The notes beneath the pieces were generated by a model, which saw only the letters and a list, made by a program, of their open reading frames with translations, did no database searches and had not been told where the DNA came from. Positions 1 through 7,815 of a stretch of 64,000 bases of DNA are shown here, piece by piece; position 1 is the first letter of the stretch; every line of letters begins with the position of its first letter. The position numbers and the translations under genes were made by a program. Source of the stretch: Psychrobacter glaciei (GTDB lineage Bacteria > Pseudomonadota > Gammaproteobacteria > Pseudomonadales > Moraxellaceae). Location of the stretch: NCBI RefSeq assembly GCF_014652895.1, contig NZ_BMZR01000006.1, positions 1 through 64,000 of the forward strand. Direction: 5' to 3'.

Positions 1-152
1 TCCATCAGTATCACGCTAAACTCTTCCGTCATCAATGCGTGATAGCCATCTAAACCTGTTAGGTGATGGTCAACAATAAACCCCGCTTCCGTTAGCCCTT
101 TCTTTATATACTCTCCAAGTTTTTTCTCATCTTCTATCAATAGCACTTTCAT
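1..152 (-). CDS. Copper/heavy-metal response regulator, CusR/CopR type (partial, N-terminus only)
   Basis: The reverse strand from 152 reads MKVLLIEDEKKLGEY and continues to the window edge, giving about 50 residues. This is the start of an OmpR-family receiver domain: the acidic pair E7-D8 after the first beta strand is visible, and the fragment stops at ..SVILMD, which should be the strand carrying the phospho-acceptor Asp. The DNA-binding domain lies outside the window. The gene is divergent from a run of copper-resistance genes, and CusR-like palindromes sit between them, so a copper- or silver-responsive regulator is the natural reading. The assignment to CusR/CopR rather than another OmpR-family regulator is inferred from this context. 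Confidence 0.85.
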   Translation of the reverse strand, partial: MKVLLIEDEKKLGEYIKKGLTEAGFIVDHHLTGLDGYHALMTEEFSVILM

Positions 153-265
153 AGTTTTTCCACCTAATGTCATTATAGTTATCAATAAAGTCTATCAAGC
201 CCTTTGTCATAAACGATTGCTTTGGATAAAAGTATATTCTGACGCCTAATATTAAGAGAAGAAAG

Positions 266-340
266 ATGACAAAGTTGTATTGTTTATGACAAACATGTCA
301 TGTCTCAGTCATCAAGCTGTCAGTCACCATTTAGTATTAT
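266..340 (+). promoter_or_regulatory. Tandem CusR-like boxes and -10 element upstream of the copper genes
   Basis: Two 16-bp palindromes start 20 bp apart: ATGACAAAGTTGTATT at 266-281 and ATGACAAACATGTCAT at 286-301. The second is a perfect inverted repeat (ATGACA-4-TGTCAT). The half-sites match the E. coli CusR box as I recall it (ATGACAA..TTGTCAT). A -10-like TATTAT lies at 335-340, 34 bases after the end of the second box. The stretch 153-452 holds no gene and is the shared regulatory region of the divergent regulator and the forward genes. I see no good -35, as expected for an activator-dependent promoter. Confidence 0.65.
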
Positions 341-452
341 AAATCAACGCTACATAGAAGCTCTTCTATAATACAGATAGATTCTATAAATTCAGCGGTT
401 ATTTTAATTAGACATTCTATTACTCATCTACTCATCTTTAAAAGGACTTCAC

Positions 453-779
453 ATGAAAAATTATAGTTCACTCAAAAAAGCGGTACTACTATCAGCATCG
501 ATGCTTATCGGTGTAACAGCGGCTAATGCGCATACGACCAATCTAAGCACTTCAATTATCGATAGCTGCGATAACGTTACCAAGTTTGCTAAAAACCTAG
601 ATCACAATAATGCAAATGTATCGGATGCTGAAATGAAAAGCTATATCGATGCTAGAGTTGCTTGTGAAGTTCAGCATCAAGATCAGCACTTGCAGTCTGA
701 AAAGGATTTCGTGAACAAATATGGTCGCGATCGCGATAGAAGCCCTCAAGTCATACTAAAGGATTCTATTAAGAATTAA
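453..779 (+). CDS. Small exported protein of unknown function in the copper cluster
   Basis: A 108-residue protein with a typical Sec signal peptide: Lys-rich N-terminus, hydrophobic core around residues 10-22, and probable cleavage after ANA (residue 26). The mature part is hydrophilic, with two cysteines (in SCDN and ACEV) that could form a disulfide and a His/Gln-rich stretch (QHQDQHLQSE). The start is an ATG after AAAAGGA. I do not recognise a family. It is the first gene downstream of the two CusR-like boxes, so it is probably copper-induced, and the His-rich segment would be compatible with metal binding; both points are inference. Confidence 0.75.
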   Translation: MKNYSSLKKAVLLSASMLIGVTAANAHTTNLSTSIIDSCDNVTKFAKNLDHNNANVSDAEMKSYIDARVACEVQHQDQHLQSEKDFVNKYGRDRDRSPQVILKDSIKN

Positions 780-796
780 AATCTAAAGCGGTGAGA

Positions 797-851
797 ATGA
801 CAGAATTGTAATCTTAACGTCATCTGCCAGTCAGAATAAATGATGTATCAT
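797..851 (+). promoter_or_regulatory. Third CusR-like box with -10 element
   Basis: ATGACA-GAAT-TGTAAT at 797-812 resembles the two boxes upstream of the previous gene, and a TATCAT -10-like hexamer lies at 846-851. The distance from box to -10 is identical to the one at 286-340: both elements are offset by exactly 511 bases. The gene at 913 therefore seems to have its own regulator-dependent promoter rather than relying only on read-through. Confidence 0.55.
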
Positions 852-912
852 TTAGGCTGGTTTAACAGCTATTGAACTCAATAACCTTTAATCCAAATAA
901 TAGGAATTAATC

Positions 913-1185
913 ATGTCACAATTTAAATTACTGTCTAAATCAATCGCAATGACGGTCATCGCTCTTGTCGTATCGACCTCAGCTATGGCGCATGATCCAA
1001 AATTGCATGCTAAAAAAGATCAAATGAACTGTGAAAAAATGCAAAAGAATATGCAAATGATGCAAAAAATGGATCATAGCAAGATGGATATGAAAGATCC
1101 TGCTATGAAAGCAATGATGGCTAACATGGGTAAAATGAAGCAAATGTACCAAAAAAACTGTGTTACTAACGACAGTAAATCTTAA
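913..1185 (+). CDS. Small Met/Lys/His-rich exported protein, putative periplasmic copper binder
   Basis: A 90-residue protein with a Sec signal peptide ending at SAMA (residues 23-26), followed by HDPKLHAKK at the mature N-terminus. The mature 64 residues are dominated by Met and Lys, with repeated MQ.M, MDHSKMDM and MGKMKQMY motifs and two Cys. An amino-terminal His followed by Met clusters is typical of periplasmic Cu(I)/Cu(II) binding proteins. MDHSKMDM also occurs in the repeats of CopB a few genes downstream. No named family is recognised; copper binding is inferred from composition and from the CusR-like box upstream. Confidence 0.75.
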   Translation: MSQFKLLSKSIAMTVIALVVSTSAMAHDPKLHAKKDQMNCEKMQKNMQMMQKMDHSKMDMKDPAMKAMMANMGKMKQMYQKNCVTNDSKS

Positions 1186-1246
1186 AAATTTTAGCTCTGC
1201 TAAATAGCAGTCAACACTTAACGAAAATAAAGTTTTAGGAAAACAT

Positions 1247-1837
1247 ATGAAATTTTTATTGGGTGCGCTCTTTACCGTATTTGTGGCAATCGTTGGCGTG
1301 TTTGCGGTTGTTACTAGTGGTGTTGTCAATGTGGGAGCTGACCAAGAGCATAGCCCAATGATGTTTAGCTTTTTGGAAACCGCTCGCAATCGTTCCATAG
1401 CAAATGCCAGTAAAGATATTGTGGTACCAGACTTAGAGAAGGTCGATATCATTTCTGGGGGCGCGGACTATAAGGATATGTGTGCAGGCTGTCACTTGTC
1501 TCCGGGAGTGGCACAAACTGACTTTAGTGAGGGCTTATATCCAAAGCCGCCCAACTTTACCAAGGCTGATATTGTCAAACGTTATCAAACAGAAGACGGT
1601 GCAAAGCAAGGCTTTTGGGCAATCAAGCACGGTATTATGGCATCTGGAATGCCTACGTGGGGCGCGTCCCATGATGACGCTAGAATGTGGGCAATGGTCG
1701 CTTTTATCAGATCGTTACCTGAATTAGATGAAGCTCAGTACACGATGCTAACCACTAGGATAGATGGCGATATGATGGACATGTCATTTGACGGTGATAT
1801 GAATATGTCGGATGATGGATCTGGAATGCAGCATTAA
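1247..1837 (+). CDS. Membrane-anchored class I cytochrome c of the copper cluster
   Basis: A 196-residue protein with an N-terminal hydrophobic segment (about residues 5-25) acting as an uncleaved anchor or signal, then a single-haem cytochrome c domain. The haem motif CAGCH is at residues 79-83 (MCAGCHLSPGV), and GMPTWG near residue 130 supplies the likely axial Met. The C-terminus is a Met/Asp-rich tail (DMMDMSFDGDMNMSDD) resembling the copper-binding repeats of CopB. It lies between a Met-rich protein and the DUF411/CopA/CopB genes, so a plausible role is electron exchange with the multicopper oxidase. Cytochrome identity is firm; the redox partner is inferred. Confidence 0.88.
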   Translation: MKFLLGALFTVFVAIVGVFAVVTSGVVNVGADQEHSPMMFSFLETARNRSIANASKDIVVPDLEKVDIISGGADYKDMCAGCHLSPGVAQTDFSEGLYPKPPNFTKADIVKRYQTEDGAKQGFWAIKHGIMASGMPTWGASHDDARMWAMVAFIRSLPELDEAQYTMLTTRIDGDMMDMSFDGDMNMSDDGSGMQH

Positions 1838-2002
1838 TACTTTCTAGATATGAAAGCCTCCTAACTCACGGTTGTCGCTATCACCAATGTAGTACTGAAC
1901 AGTGCTGCATTTAATGTTTTTAGTTAAGTACATAAGAATTCAAATATAGGGTGTAAGTTTTTAGAATATCGAGCATAATAATAGACGTTTAGGAGTAATT
2001 TA

Positions 2003-2641
2003 ATGAGACATTACACACATGTGCTTTCTAATGGACATAGCTGGTTATCCGGTCGTGTCCTTTTATTGGTGGTGACATCGTCACTCTCGTTAACGCTAGC
2101 CGCTTGCAGCCAATCTAATACCAGTGGCTCTGATTCTCAACCAGTAAAGGTTGAACAGTCTGCTACCCAGAATGCACAAGTACAAAATGAAAGTTCTGCT
2201 CCTACAAATGCTCCCGTTAACAGCTCGTCATCATTACTCAAAAACGTCTCAGCCACGGTTTATAAAGATGCCAACTGCGGCTGCTGTAAAGAATGGGTAG
2301 GCTATGCCGAAGGTCATGGTCTAAGCGCAACTGCGCAAGACGTTACAGATTTATCTTTATTTAAAGAGCGTTATGGCGTACCACAGCAAATGCGCTCTTG
2401 TCATACCACCGTTACCACCGACGGTTTTGTCTTTGAAGGGCATGTCCCTGCCAAATACATGGCACAGTTTCTAGCCAATCCGCCAACTGATTCCATCGGT
2501 CTTGCGGTACCGAGTATGCCAGTTGGTAGTCCGGGCATGGAATATCAAGATAAATTTATGCCCTATAAAGTCATGCAATTGAACAAGGATGGCAGCACTC
2601 AAGTGTATGCGGCTATTGAGTCGCCAGCGCAGCAGCTGTAG
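2003..2641 (+). CDS. DUF411 copper-cluster lipoprotein (CopG-like)
   Basis: A 212-residue lipoprotein. Signal peptide residues 18-34 end in the lipobox LAAC with lipidated C35. A Ser/Gln/Asn-rich linker runs to about residue 75, followed by a DUF411 domain: VYKDANCGCCKEW carries a CxCC motif, SCHTT supplies a further Cys-His, and GHVPAKYMAQFL and IGLAVPSMPVGSPGME are family-typical blocks. DUF411 proteins recur beside copA/copB in proteobacterial copper operons and are thought to be periplasmic copper-binding or thiol-redox proteins. The fold resembles thioredoxin by family description; the activity is unproven. Confidence 0.88.
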   Translation: MRHYTHVLSNGHSWLSGRVLLLVVTSSLSLTLAACSQSNTSGSDSQPVKVEQSATQNAQVQNESSAPTNAPVNSSSSLLKNVSATVYKDANCGCCKEWVGYAEGHGLSATAQDVTDLSLFKERYGVPQQMRSCHTTVTTDGFVFEGHVPAKYMAQFLANPPTDSIGLAVPSMPVGSPGMEYQDKFMPYKVMQLNKDGSTQVYAAIESPAQQL

Positions 2642-2708
2642 TTCTATTAATAAGTTATCAGATATATAAGTTCAACTCTCATTTCATGGATTAACTTAGG
2701 TCAATATT

Positions 2709-4406
2709 ATGAATAAAAACAGATTTAACCGCAGGCGTTTTTTGACAGGGTCATCTACGCTACTTGGCGCGTCGATGCTATCCACACTACCGACGATGGC
2801 TAATAGTGCTTTAACTAAAAGCCAAAATGTCGTAGTCAATAGTGATAGAGCCGATCACATTGTACCTATACTGACAGGCAAAGAGTTTGATCTTTATGTC
2901 AGCAAAAAACCCATCATTGTTGATGGCAAGTCAAGCACGGCGACGCTCATTAATGACTCATTACCAGCGCCAACGCTAAAAATGCGCGAGGGCGATACGG
3001 TAGTGATACGCGTCCATAACCAAATGAATGAGTCGACCTCTATTCATTGGCATGGTCTACTAGTACCGTTTGAGATGGATGGCGTGCCCGGCATTAGTTT
3101 TGATGGTATACCAGCAAATAGCACCTTCACGTACAAATTTAAACTGATACAGTCAGGCACTTATTGGTATCACTCGCATACTGGCTTCCAAGAGCAGACC
3201 GGTATGCGCGGGGCTATTGTGATTGAACCTAAAGGGCGCGAACGCTATCCTATCGAGGAAGATCACGTTATCCTGCTTAGTGATTGGACGCATCGCGATC
3301 CGCATAATCTGCTAAAACTACTTAAGCAGCGTGCTGACTTTGATAATTATCATCTGCCAGACTTTAAAAAGCTATTGTCCGATATTGCCGCTACGGATCT
3401 TGAGGCGGCTTTTGATAAGCGCAAAACGTGGAATCAGATGCGGATGATGCCGACAGACTTTACTGATTTATCTGGTGAGACCACGTTTACTTATCTTATG
3501 AATGGTAAAACCACAGCGGCTAACTGGACGCAACTTGTCAAGGCTGGACAGCCTGTCAAACTACGTTTTATTAATGGTTCAGCGCAGACGATATTTGATG
3601 TACGCATCCCCGGCCTAAAAATGAAAGTCGTCGCGACGGATGGGATTGATGTCAGTCCCGTCGATATCGATGATTTCCGTATTGGGGTGGCCGAGACTTA
3701 TGATGTCATCGTGACGCCCACTAAAGACGCGCATACCATATTTGCTCAAAACATAGATCGGTCAGGCTATGTTGCGACAACGCTTGCTACCAAAAAAGGT
3801 GCTCGTCCTGCGATACCTGCTATGGACAAAATCGAATGGCTGACGATGGCCGACATGATGGGCGCCATGGGATCGAATGGCTATAACGCTAAACATGCCA
3901 AAACAGAATATGACTTTAAGTCCGATATGCGCGTTGATAGTCCGCGTATGAACCTTGATGACCCTGGTATTAATCTACGTAACATTGATAGAAAGGTTTT
4001 GAATTATAGTCAGTTGCGCTCTGTCGGCGATGAGATAATGGCAGAGCAGCGCAAACCCACCAGAGAGATTGAAATACATCTGACGGGAAACATGGAGCGC
4101 TATATTTGGGCTCTAGACGGGGTTATGTTCAAAGATGCCGCACCGGTCAATATTAAGCCGGGTGAGCGCGTACGTATTACCTTAGTCAATGACACCATGA
4201 TGAATCATCCCATGCATTTGCATGGTATGTGGAGCGATCTGCGGATGCCTTCAGGTGAGTTTCAAGTACGTAAGCATACGATAATGGTACAGCCTGCACA
4301 AAAGATAAGCTTTGATGTCACCGGAGAAGCTGGCAGATGGGCATGGCATTGCCACTTGCTCTATCACATGGAAGCAGGGATGTTTAGAGAAGTTGCCGTT
4401 GTTTAA
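2709..4406 (+). CDS. copA: Tat-exported multicopper oxidase, copper resistance protein CopA/PcoA
   Basis: A 565-residue multicopper oxidase. The N-terminus NRRRFLTGSS is a twin-arginine signal, so it should be exported folded by the Tat system encoded about 7.5 kb downstream. All four copper motifs are present: HWHG (113-116), HSH (155-157), HPMHLHG (500-506), and WHCHLLYHMEAGM with the type 1 Cys at 548 and axial Met at 558. It is expected to oxidise periplasmic Cu(I) to less toxic Cu(II). An internal Met-rich patch (WLTMADMMGAMG) is typical of CopA. It lies 32 bases before copB and is probably co-transcribed with it. Confidence 0.96.
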   Translation: MNKNRFNRRRFLTGSSTLLGASMLSTLPTMANSALTKSQNVVVNSDRADHIVPILTGKEFDLYVSKKPIIVDGKSSTATLINDSLPAPTLKMREGDTVVIRVHNQMNESTSIHWHGLLVPFEMDGVPGISFDGIPANSTFTYKFKLIQSGTYWYHSHTGFQEQTGMRGAIVIEPKGRERYPIEEDHVILLSDWTHRDPHNLLKLLKQRADFDNYHLPDFKKLLSDIAATDLEAAFDKRKTWNQMRMMPTDFTDLSGETTFTYLMNGKTTAANWTQLVKAGQPVKLRFINGSAQTIFDVRIPGLKMKVVATDGIDVSPVDIDDFRIGVAETYDVIVTPTKDAHTIFAQNIDRSGYVATTLATKKGARPAIPAMDKIEWLTMADMMGAMGSNGYNAKHAKTEYDFKSDMRVDSPRMNLDDPGINLRNIDRKVLNYSQLRSVGDEIMAEQRKPTREIEIHLTGNMERYIWALDGVMFKDAAPVNIKPGERVRITLVNDTMMNHPMHLHGMWSDLRMPSGEFQVRKHTIMVQPAQKISFDVTGEAGRWAWHCHLLYHMEAGMFREVAVV

Positions 4407-4437
4407 GCAAATCTTTGGTTGATAGGTGAGAGATGAG

Positions 4438-5625
4438 ATGAAAATACATAAAGTAGGTTTACGGTTCGCCGGGGTATCATCATTGGTATTATTAGCATCA
4501 TCATTTGCTAATGCTGCTGACCCGTCCACGGTTAAAAAAGACATGACTATGTCAGATATGGACCATAGTAGTATGGACATGTCGAACATGGATCATGGCA
4601 GTATGGACATGTCTGGTATGGATATGTCTGGTATGGATATGTCAGATATGGATCACAGCAGCATGGATATGTCGGGCAATATGTCAGATATGGACCATAG
4701 TGGCATGGATATGTCAGGCGATATGTCAGATATGGACCATAGTGGCATGGATATGTCAGGCGATATGTCGGATATGGATCATAGTGGTATGGATATGTCA
4801 GGTGACATGTCAGATATGGATCACAGTGGCATGGATATGTCAGGCATGGACCATAGCAAAATGGATATGTCAGGCATGGACCATGGCAGTATGGATATGT
4901 CAGGTACGCAAGGTGGTAAAGCTCCAGCTGATGCTCGCAGTCCTGACTATTCAAACGGCGTTCCCTATGGTCGCTTTGGTAAGCCTGTGATGATGGATAG
5001 CTTACCGTTATGGGGTGTGTCAGTAGAAACTTTGGGCTATCAGTTTGAGAATGACCAAATCGATTTTGAGTTTGATACGTGGTACGGTACTGATAGTAAT
5101 CGTGTCACTCTACGCAGTGAAGGTAGTGCTCAAACTAACGATGATAAAGAGATCGATAGCTTAACCTCACTCGCTTATTGGAAGCCGCTCGGTATCTTCT
5201 GGAATGGAGAAGCGGGTATTGCTTATAATACTGAAAACGATAAGTCCGCAATCATGGCAGGCATTGTTGGTACGGCGCCGTACTTCGTTGAGACTGACGC
5301 AAGAGCTTATCTATATACTGATGGTCAAGTCCAGCTTGATCTTGGGACAGCGTACGAGTGGCGCTTAGATCAGCGTTGGGTGGTCAGACCAGAAGTGCAG
5401 TTGACTGCTTTCAGTAAAGATGATACTGACAACGGTATTACTAAAGGTTTTAATGAGCTTGAAACTGAAGTTCGGTTAGCTTATGAAACCCTAAGTCGTC
5501 AATTATCACCCTACGTTGGTTTTAGTTATGCATCAGCCTTAGGGGATGCACGAGACTTACGCCGCCAAGAAAACGTAGCCGTTGATTCTAATAGTCTGAC
5601 TGCTGGTGTGATGTTTTGGTTCTAG
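4438..5625 (+). CDS. copB: Outer-membrane copper resistance protein CopB with Met-rich repeats
   Basis: A 395-residue protein with signal peptide ending FANA. Residues about 35-155 are MDHS/MDHG-GMDMSG repeats (nine MDH motifs), followed by the CopB beta-barrel domain (YSNGVPYGRFGKPVMMDSLPLWGVSVETLGYQF onward) ending in MFWF, a terminal aromatic signature of outer-membrane barrels. CopB is thought to bind or move copper at the outer membrane. I chose the ATG at 4438 over an in-frame GTG at 4426 because the GTG lies inside the ribosome-binding site AGGTGAG. A strong terminator follows, ending the cop transcript. Confidence 0.94.
   Translation: MKIHKVGLRFAGVSSLVLLASSFANAADPSTVKKDMTMSDMDHSSMDMSNMDHGSMDMSGMDMSGMDMSDMDHSSMDMSGNMSDMDHSGMDMSGDMSDMDHSGMDMSGDMSDMDHSGMDMSGDMSDMDHSGMDMSGMDHSKMDMSGMDHGSMDMSGTQGGKAPADARSPDYSNGVPYGRFGKPVMMDSLPLWGVSVETLGYQFENDQIDFEFDTWYGTDSNRVTLRSEGSAQTNDDKEIDSLTSLAYWKPLGIFWNGEAGIAYNTENDKSAIMAGIVGTAPYFVETDARAYLYTDGQVQLDLGTAYEWRLDQRWVVRPEVQLTAFSKDDTDNGITKGFNELETEVRLAYETLSRQLSPYVGFSYASALGDARDLRRQENVAVDSNSLTAGVMFWF
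4678..4845 (+). repeat. Four tandem 42-bp units inside copB
   Basis: Four in-frame 42-bp copies (4678-4719, 4720-4761, 4762-4803, 4804-4845) each encode a 14-residue Met/Asp/His unit of the type [DN]MSDMDHSGMDMSG. They differ mainly at synonymous positions (cag/cgg, gac/gat). Shorter degenerate units flank them on both sides. Such arrays can gain or lose whole units without changing frame, which would vary the number of copper ligands. Confidence 0.9.
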
Positions 5626-5666
5626 TGTTAACCATGTAAGTAACAACAGTTTATAACACTAGCTCT

Positions 5667-5700
5667 AAAAAAAGGCACCTCTTTATTTAGGTGCCTTTTT
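5667..5700 (+). terminator. Rho-independent terminator after copB
   Basis: AAAAAGGCACCT, an 8-base loop, then AGGTGCCTTTTT. The GC core AGGCACCT pairs perfectly and a T-tract follows. It separates the copAB transcript from the DUF305 gene that starts at 5721. Confidence 0.93.
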
Positions 5701-5720
5701 ACTAAATTAAGGACAAGAAT

Positions 5721-6197
5721 ATGAATAACCATATGGATAATAAACAGAAGCAAATGAACCCTTATGTAAAGTTCACAATCATGATTTTAACATCGACAGT
5801 CGTGATGTTTATCATGATGTATTTTAATACTTATCAATGGGATCACGTTTATTTTAGCGAAACCAGAGCTTATATGGCGCTGTATATGGGCGCGGTAATG
5901 GCAATTATCATGCTCGCCTTTATGACTAATATGTATAAAAAAACCAAGATAAACTTGATGGTTTATGGGATTAGTGTCGTGCTATTTGCCTTTGGTTTAT
6001 GGGGCGTTAGATCACAACAAACGGTCGATCAAGTGGATTGGATGCAGGCGATGATACCGCATCACTCGATTGCTATTTTGACCAGTTCGCGTGCTGATAT
6101 CGAAGATCCACGTGTACGTCAGCTTGCTGATGACATTATCGAAGCACAAAAGCGTGAAATCGGTGAGATGCAAGCACTTATTGATGAGTTGGAATAA
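5721..6197 (+). CDS. DUF305 domain membrane protein
   Basis: A 158-residue protein with three hydrophobic segments (about residues 18-35, 50-67, 75-95) followed by a short DUF305 region containing DWMQAMIPHHSIAILTS and AQKREIGEMQALI. The MIPHH motif and Met-rich N-terminus (MNNHMDNKQKQMNP) suggest metal ligands. DUF305 proteins of this architecture are frequent neighbours of copper ATPases and CopA/CopB. The function is unknown. The start ATG is preceded by TAAGGA. Confidence 0.85.
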   Translation: MNNHMDNKQKQMNPYVKFTIMILTSTVVMFIMMYFNTYQWDHVYFSETRAYMALYMGAVMAIIMLAFMTNMYKKTKINLMVYGISVVLFAFGLWGVRSQQTVDQVDWMQAMIPHHSIAILTSSRADIEDPRVRQLADDIIEAQKREIGEMQALIDELE

Positions 6198-6342
6198 TAT
6201 ATTATGATACCAATAAGTAAGCTCTTCTTTAAAAACTATTTACTATATCGCGTCTTTTAATTCTAACTATACCTACTCCTTACTTCAAAAATAACCTGTA
6301 AAACTGAAGTTCTACGAAGAAATAAATTAAGGTCGAATAAGT

Positions 6343-7686
6343 ATGAAGCAAGATAGAACGACTCGCTATCAGAAGGATAGTTTGACATTATCAGGAACAG
6401 TTATGCTAGGTACCGGTGTCATGATCGGTGCTGGTATTTTCGCTCTGACCGGTCAGATGGCTCAGATGACGGGTTCGCTTTTCCCACTTGCTTTTCTAGC
6501 CGCCGCAATCGTTGTTTCTTTTAGTGCCTATTCTTATATCAAAATCTCTAACGCTTACCCGTCGGCTGGCGGTGTTGCAATGTACCTGCATCAGGCATAC
6601 GGAGATCGTTTACCGACTGGATTTAATGCCCTGCTGATGTATTTCTCCATGGTTATAGCGCAGAGCTTTTTGGCCCGGACGTTCGGGTCATACACTATGC
6701 AGTTATTCGGTGGCGATGACAGCGGTCGCATGGTATCCATCCTTGGCGCCGCGCTTATTCTTGCTGCGTTCTTTATCAATTTACTTGGTAATCGTTGGAT
6801 TCAGGGGGTTGCATCGGTTATCGGTATTATAAAAATTGTCGGTATTCTTATATTCGGGTTGGTTGGTATCTGGCTAGCTGATAGCTTTGCAGTTGATTCT
6901 TCTACATTAGATGACACTAATACTATTGGTGACTTTCTTGGCGCAACGGCGCTAGGCATACTGGCATTTAAAGGCTTTACCACGATTACCAACAGTGGCT
7001 CGGAAGTAAAAAATCCTCATCGCAACGTCGGCCGTGCCATTGTAATATCAATCGCAATATGCGTAGTTATTTACACTCTAGTCGGTTTCGCGGTGTCTAG
7101 TAATCTATCTCTTGCCGAAATCATCGAAACTAAAGATTACTCCTTGGCTGCCGCCGCACGCCCAGCACTTGGCGACTATGGTCTATGGTTCACAGTTGCA
7201 ATCGCAATGGTAGCTACCGCTGGCGGCCTCCTTGCTAGCATCTTCGCAGTCTCTCGTATGCTTGCTATGTTGACTGAGATGAAGCTGGTGCCTCATCGTC
7301 ATTTGGGAATGCCGGGAAGCGTTCAAAAACATACGTTGGTCTATACTGTGGTGTTGGGTTTAGCTTTTACGACGTTATTTGACTTATCACGAATTGCAGC
7401 GCTTGGCATTGTTTTCTATCTAATTATGGATATCGCCATTCATTGGGGTGTTTTGCGATACCTTCGTCAGGATATAAAGGCGGTGATGTGGGTGCCTATA
7501 GTGGCCATACTTCTTGACCTGTTGGTTCTCGGCGGTTTTGTCTGGATTAAACTAAACTCAGATCCATTCGTACTTGGCGTAGCAGTCGTCACTATTGTAG
7601 TGATTGCTGTGGCTGAGCAGGTTTACCTGAAATCTTCAGCGAGGAAAAAAGCTATCGAAAAAGATACGCTTGCAGACCATCATTGA
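6343..7686 (+). CDS. APC superfamily amino-acid/cation permease
   Basis: A 447-residue polytopic protein with about 12 hydrophobic segments. The N-terminal GTGVMIGAGIFALTGQMAQMTG block is the conserved first-helix motif of APC permeases, and FKGFTTITNSGSEVKNPHRNVGRAI matches the helix 6 to loop region of the family. The substrate cannot be told from sequence. Its position between copper genes is unusual for a plain amino-acid transporter; APC permeases do appear as passengers in metal-resistance islands, so a copper role is only a guess by context. Confidence 0.85.
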   Translation: MKQDRTTRYQKDSLTLSGTVMLGTGVMIGAGIFALTGQMAQMTGSLFPLAFLAAAIVVSFSAYSYIKISNAYPSAGGVAMYLHQAYGDRLPTGFNALLMYFSMVIAQSFLARTFGSYTMQLFGGDDSGRMVSILGAALILAAFFINLLGNRWIQGVASVIGIIKIVGILIFGLVGIWLADSFAVDSSTLDDTNTIGDFLGATALGILAFKGFTTITNSGSEVKNPHRNVGRAIVISIAICVVIYTLVGFAVSSNLSLAEIIETKDYSLAAAARPALGDYGLWFTVAIAMVATAGGLLASIFAVSRMLAMLTEMKLVPHRHLGMPGSVQKHTLVYTVVLGLAFTTLFDLSRIAALGIVFYLIMDIAIHWGVLRYLRQDIKAVMWVPIVAILLDLLVLGGFVWIKLNSDPFVLGVAVVTIVVIAVAEQVYLKSSARKKAIEKDTLADHH

Positions 7687-7815
7687 CAGTAACATCAAAG
7701 AGTTTACAGAAAATTGTTTGGTTAAAAATTGCATAGATTTAAGTGTCTGCTTACTATCTTCAAGAATTGATTTCATGCAATACGATATTCATAAAGACAA
7801 CAGGGAAAGTAAGCT

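Noticed and set aside
979..1452. Reverse-strand open frame of 157 codons
   Set aside because: It lies antisense to the Met-rich protein and the cytochrome; its His/Phe-rich composition mirrors Met codons on the other strand. No ribosome-binding site or family.
4547..4954. Reverse-strand Tyr/Pro/Cys-rich repeat protein and a forward Trp/Ile-rich one in another frame
   Set aside because: Both are out-of-frame readings of the copB 42-bp repeat array.
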